From: Candidatus Cloacimonadota bacterium
GTDB taxonomy: Bacteria > Cloacimonadota > Cloacimonadia > Cloacimonadales > WRIO01
Assembly (NCBI GenBank): GCA_017998585.1
Contig: JAGOCT010000029.1
Coordinates: 1 to 8,649, forward strand
Length of the DNA stretch: 8,649 bases
Direction of reading: 5' to 3'
The notes below the pieces were generated by a model. The model made no database searches, had not been told where the DNA came from, and saw only the letters and a program-made list of their open reading frames with translations. A program made the translations under genes and the position numbers. The first letter of the stretch is position 1. Every line of letters starts with the position of its first letter. Of this stretch, positions 7,649 to 8,649 are shown piece by piece.

Positions 7649-8296
7649 TCAGTTTTTTCTCTCAATTATCATATTGTCCCATAAATTCATCAGATTAACT
7701 ATGCTACCCGGATAAGTTGAATCCACACTTTGTGTTTTATAGGGAAAAACGCTTGTTTTATTAGTCATAACAGCTATTCCAATAATCGGATGTTGCTGAG
7801 TGAAATGAGTGGTAAAGAGCGGATCAGCCATCAGGTCAGCGATTTGACAGCTCATTTTGAGTCTGTTATTTGTCTGATCAATCTCAAAGGTAATATCGGC
7901 TATTCGTATCAGATCGTTTTTCCCTCTGCCTTTTATCCGGTACAATCCTGGTTTAAAACCTACCATCGGTACATTGATATAGGTCATTGCCCATACCGTC
8001 CCTTCATCTTTATTGCTGGCGATGACAAACATGTAAGAATAGTATTCAGTAAACATTTTTGAATGAAAAGGAAATCCTCCTTCTCGGTTTTGAATCAGTC
8101 CATAGATTTTTTTGTCTGAATATGCGAAGTAACTTTCTCTGATATCCAGAAAATCGGGTATTTTCTCATTAATAGGCGAAGTCGAAAGCTTTGTCATCTG
8201 CTGTATCAAAGGAAATCCACGCTGACTTCGATGGAGTTTTGAAACGGACAGACTCACTTCATCTGCATATAAGTACATAGAACAAAATAGGATCAC
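7649..8296 (-). CDS. Exported protein of unknown function, 5' end disturbed by the repeat array
   Basis: I do not recognise this family. From the GTG at 8294-8296 it has 215 residues. The mature part would begin near DEVSLSVSK after a signal sequence ending YLYA. Other segments are FLDIRESYFAYSDKKIYGLI (49-68), EYYSYMFVIAS (84-94), VGFKPGLYRIKG (112-123) and ADITFEIDQTNN (133-144); the pattern suggests a beta-rich exported domain. The start is doubtful. The hydrophobic stretch continues upstream in frame (YLKLLIFYVILFCSM), which would be a normal signal-peptide core with its Lys, but no in-frame ATG, GTG or TTG precedes it before the window ends. No ribosome binding site is visible before the GTG, nor before the ATG at 8276-8278. 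Either the native start was removed by the adjoining repeats, or translation comes from outside through the array, or an unusual start is used. Coding sequence from 7649 to about 8278 is otherwise intact, and the gene lies outside the operon downstream of it. Confidence 0.6.
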   Translation of the reverse strand: MILFCSMYLYADEVSLSVSKLHRSQRGFPLIQQMTKLSTSPINEKIPDFLDIRESYFAYSDKKIYGLIQNREGGFPFHSKMFTEYYSYMFVIASNKDEGTVWAMTYINVPMVGFKPGLYRIKGRGKNDLIRIADITFEIDQTNNRLKMSCQIADLMADPLFTTHFTQQHPIIGIAVMTNKTSVFPYKTQSVDSTYPGSIVNLMNLWDNMIIERKN

Positions 8297-8324
8297 ATAG
8301 AATATAAGCAGTTTGAGATAATCG

Positions 8325-8649
8325 ATATGTTTTGTAACAAGCAGGTTGCTTGTTCTACAACTAACTTGTGAAAATCGGTTGTAACGTAAGCTACCAGCTT
8401 GCGTATGAATATGTTTTGTAACAAGCAGGTTGCTTGTTCTACAACTAACTTGTGAAAATCGGTTGTAACGTAAGCTACCAGCTTGCGTATGAATATGTTT
8501 TGTAACAAGCAGGTTGCTTGTCCTACAACTAACTTGTGAAAATCGGTTGTAACGTAAGCTACCAGCTTGCGTATGAATATGTTTTGTAACAAGCAGGTTG
8601 CTTGTCCTACAACTAACTTGTGAAAATCGGTTGTAACGTAAGCTACCAG
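8325..8649. repeat. Tandem array of 84-bp palindromic units, at least 3.9 copies, cut by the window edge
   Basis: Units begin at 8325, 8409, 8493 and 8577; the last has 73 of its 84 bases before the window ends. By eye the copies are identical apart from one T/C difference: T at 8354 and 8438, C at 8522 and 8606. Units are directly adjacent with no spacers, so this is not a CRISPR array. Each unit holds three dyads. In unit 1 these are AACAAGCA-GGT-TGCTTGTT (8336-8354), TACAAC with GTTGTA (8356-8361 with 8378-8383), and ACGTAAGCT-ACC-AGCTTGCGT (8384-8404, one wobble). The array occupies the whole stretch from 8325 to the end; I see no gene in it that I trust. Confidence 0.95.
8336..8404. repeat. 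Imperfect long palindrome inside each 84-bp unit (REP/BIME-like, unit 1 shown)
   Basis: The right arm read on the opposite strand gives AAGC-T-GGT-A-GCTT, and the left arm reads AAGC-A-GGT-T-GCTT. The two hairpins thus share stem and GGT loop with the flanking A and T swapped, and both are bordered by TACAAC. Two related hairpins in inverted orientation separated by a short linker is the layout of paired REP elements. The resemblance is structural; I do not recognise the sequence as a named REP family. Confidence 0.6.

Noticed and set aside
7641..7656. Terminator after the exported-protein gene, from the small ATTCT/AGAAT dyad
   Set aside because: The arms are only five bases with a one-base loop and no U tract, too little to support a terminator.
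7730..8062. A 110-residue plus-strand open frame
   Set aside because: It lies antisense inside the exported-protein gene, has no ribosome binding site and no recognisable motif.
8293..8592. A 99-residue minus-strand open frame starting at a TTG
   Set aside because: It is the repeat unit read three times plus a short tail, overlaps the signal-peptide region of the neighbouring gene and has no ribosome binding site; its openness follows from the 84-bp period.
8325..8649. CRISPR array
   Set aside because: The 84-bp units are directly adjacent with no variable spacers between them, and no cas gene is visible.

Overview
The window is about 8.6 kb of moderately AT-rich bacterial DNA (about 37-38% GC in the genes I sampled by hand). 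It carries six protein-coding genes, one of them cut by the left edge, and ends in a tandem repeat array cut by the right edge. Two secreted proteins end in the YPNPFNPST-type C-terminal sorting domain (FlgD-Ig-like / type IX secretion type A). This, with GLUG repeats and clear GGAG-type ribosome binding sites, suggests a diderm of the Fibrobacterota-Chlorobiota-Bacteroidota group, with Cloacimonadota as my best guess. That guess rests on family knowledge; there is no rRNA or marker gene here to settle it.

Left part, plus strand: the C-terminal part of an AddA/RecB-like helicase-nuclease (1-1371) ends in a strong hairpin. A well-formed promoter follows and drives a PotD-family polyamine-binding lipoprotein (1605-2663). 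That gene is clearly more AT-rich than its neighbours, and no potABC genes accompany it here. Next comes a small cysteine-rich protein with several CxC motifs (2733-3299). It ends at a perfect 14-bp hairpin placed between convergent genes, which looks like a two-way terminator.

Middle, minus strand: a strong promoter (7605-7632) drives a two-gene operon. The first gene (6035-7582) encodes a secreted protein with a probable beta-propeller-like body. The second (3406-6024) encodes a large secreted GLUG-repeat beta-helix protein. Both carry signal peptides and the same class of C-terminal sorting domain, so they are probably exported together to the cell surface. The ribosome binding site of the second gene overlaps the stop codon of the first.

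Right part: an unrecognised exported protein on the minus strand (7649-8296) abuts an array of at least 3.9 near-identical 84-bp units (8325-8649). Each unit is a large imperfect palindrome holding two GGT-loop hairpins in opposite orientation, a layout like REP/BIME elements. The array meets the gene inside its signal-peptide region, and the reading frame stays open through the whole array without a normal start codon. This junction is the most unusual thing in the window. I found no CRISPR array, RNA gene or insertion sequence.
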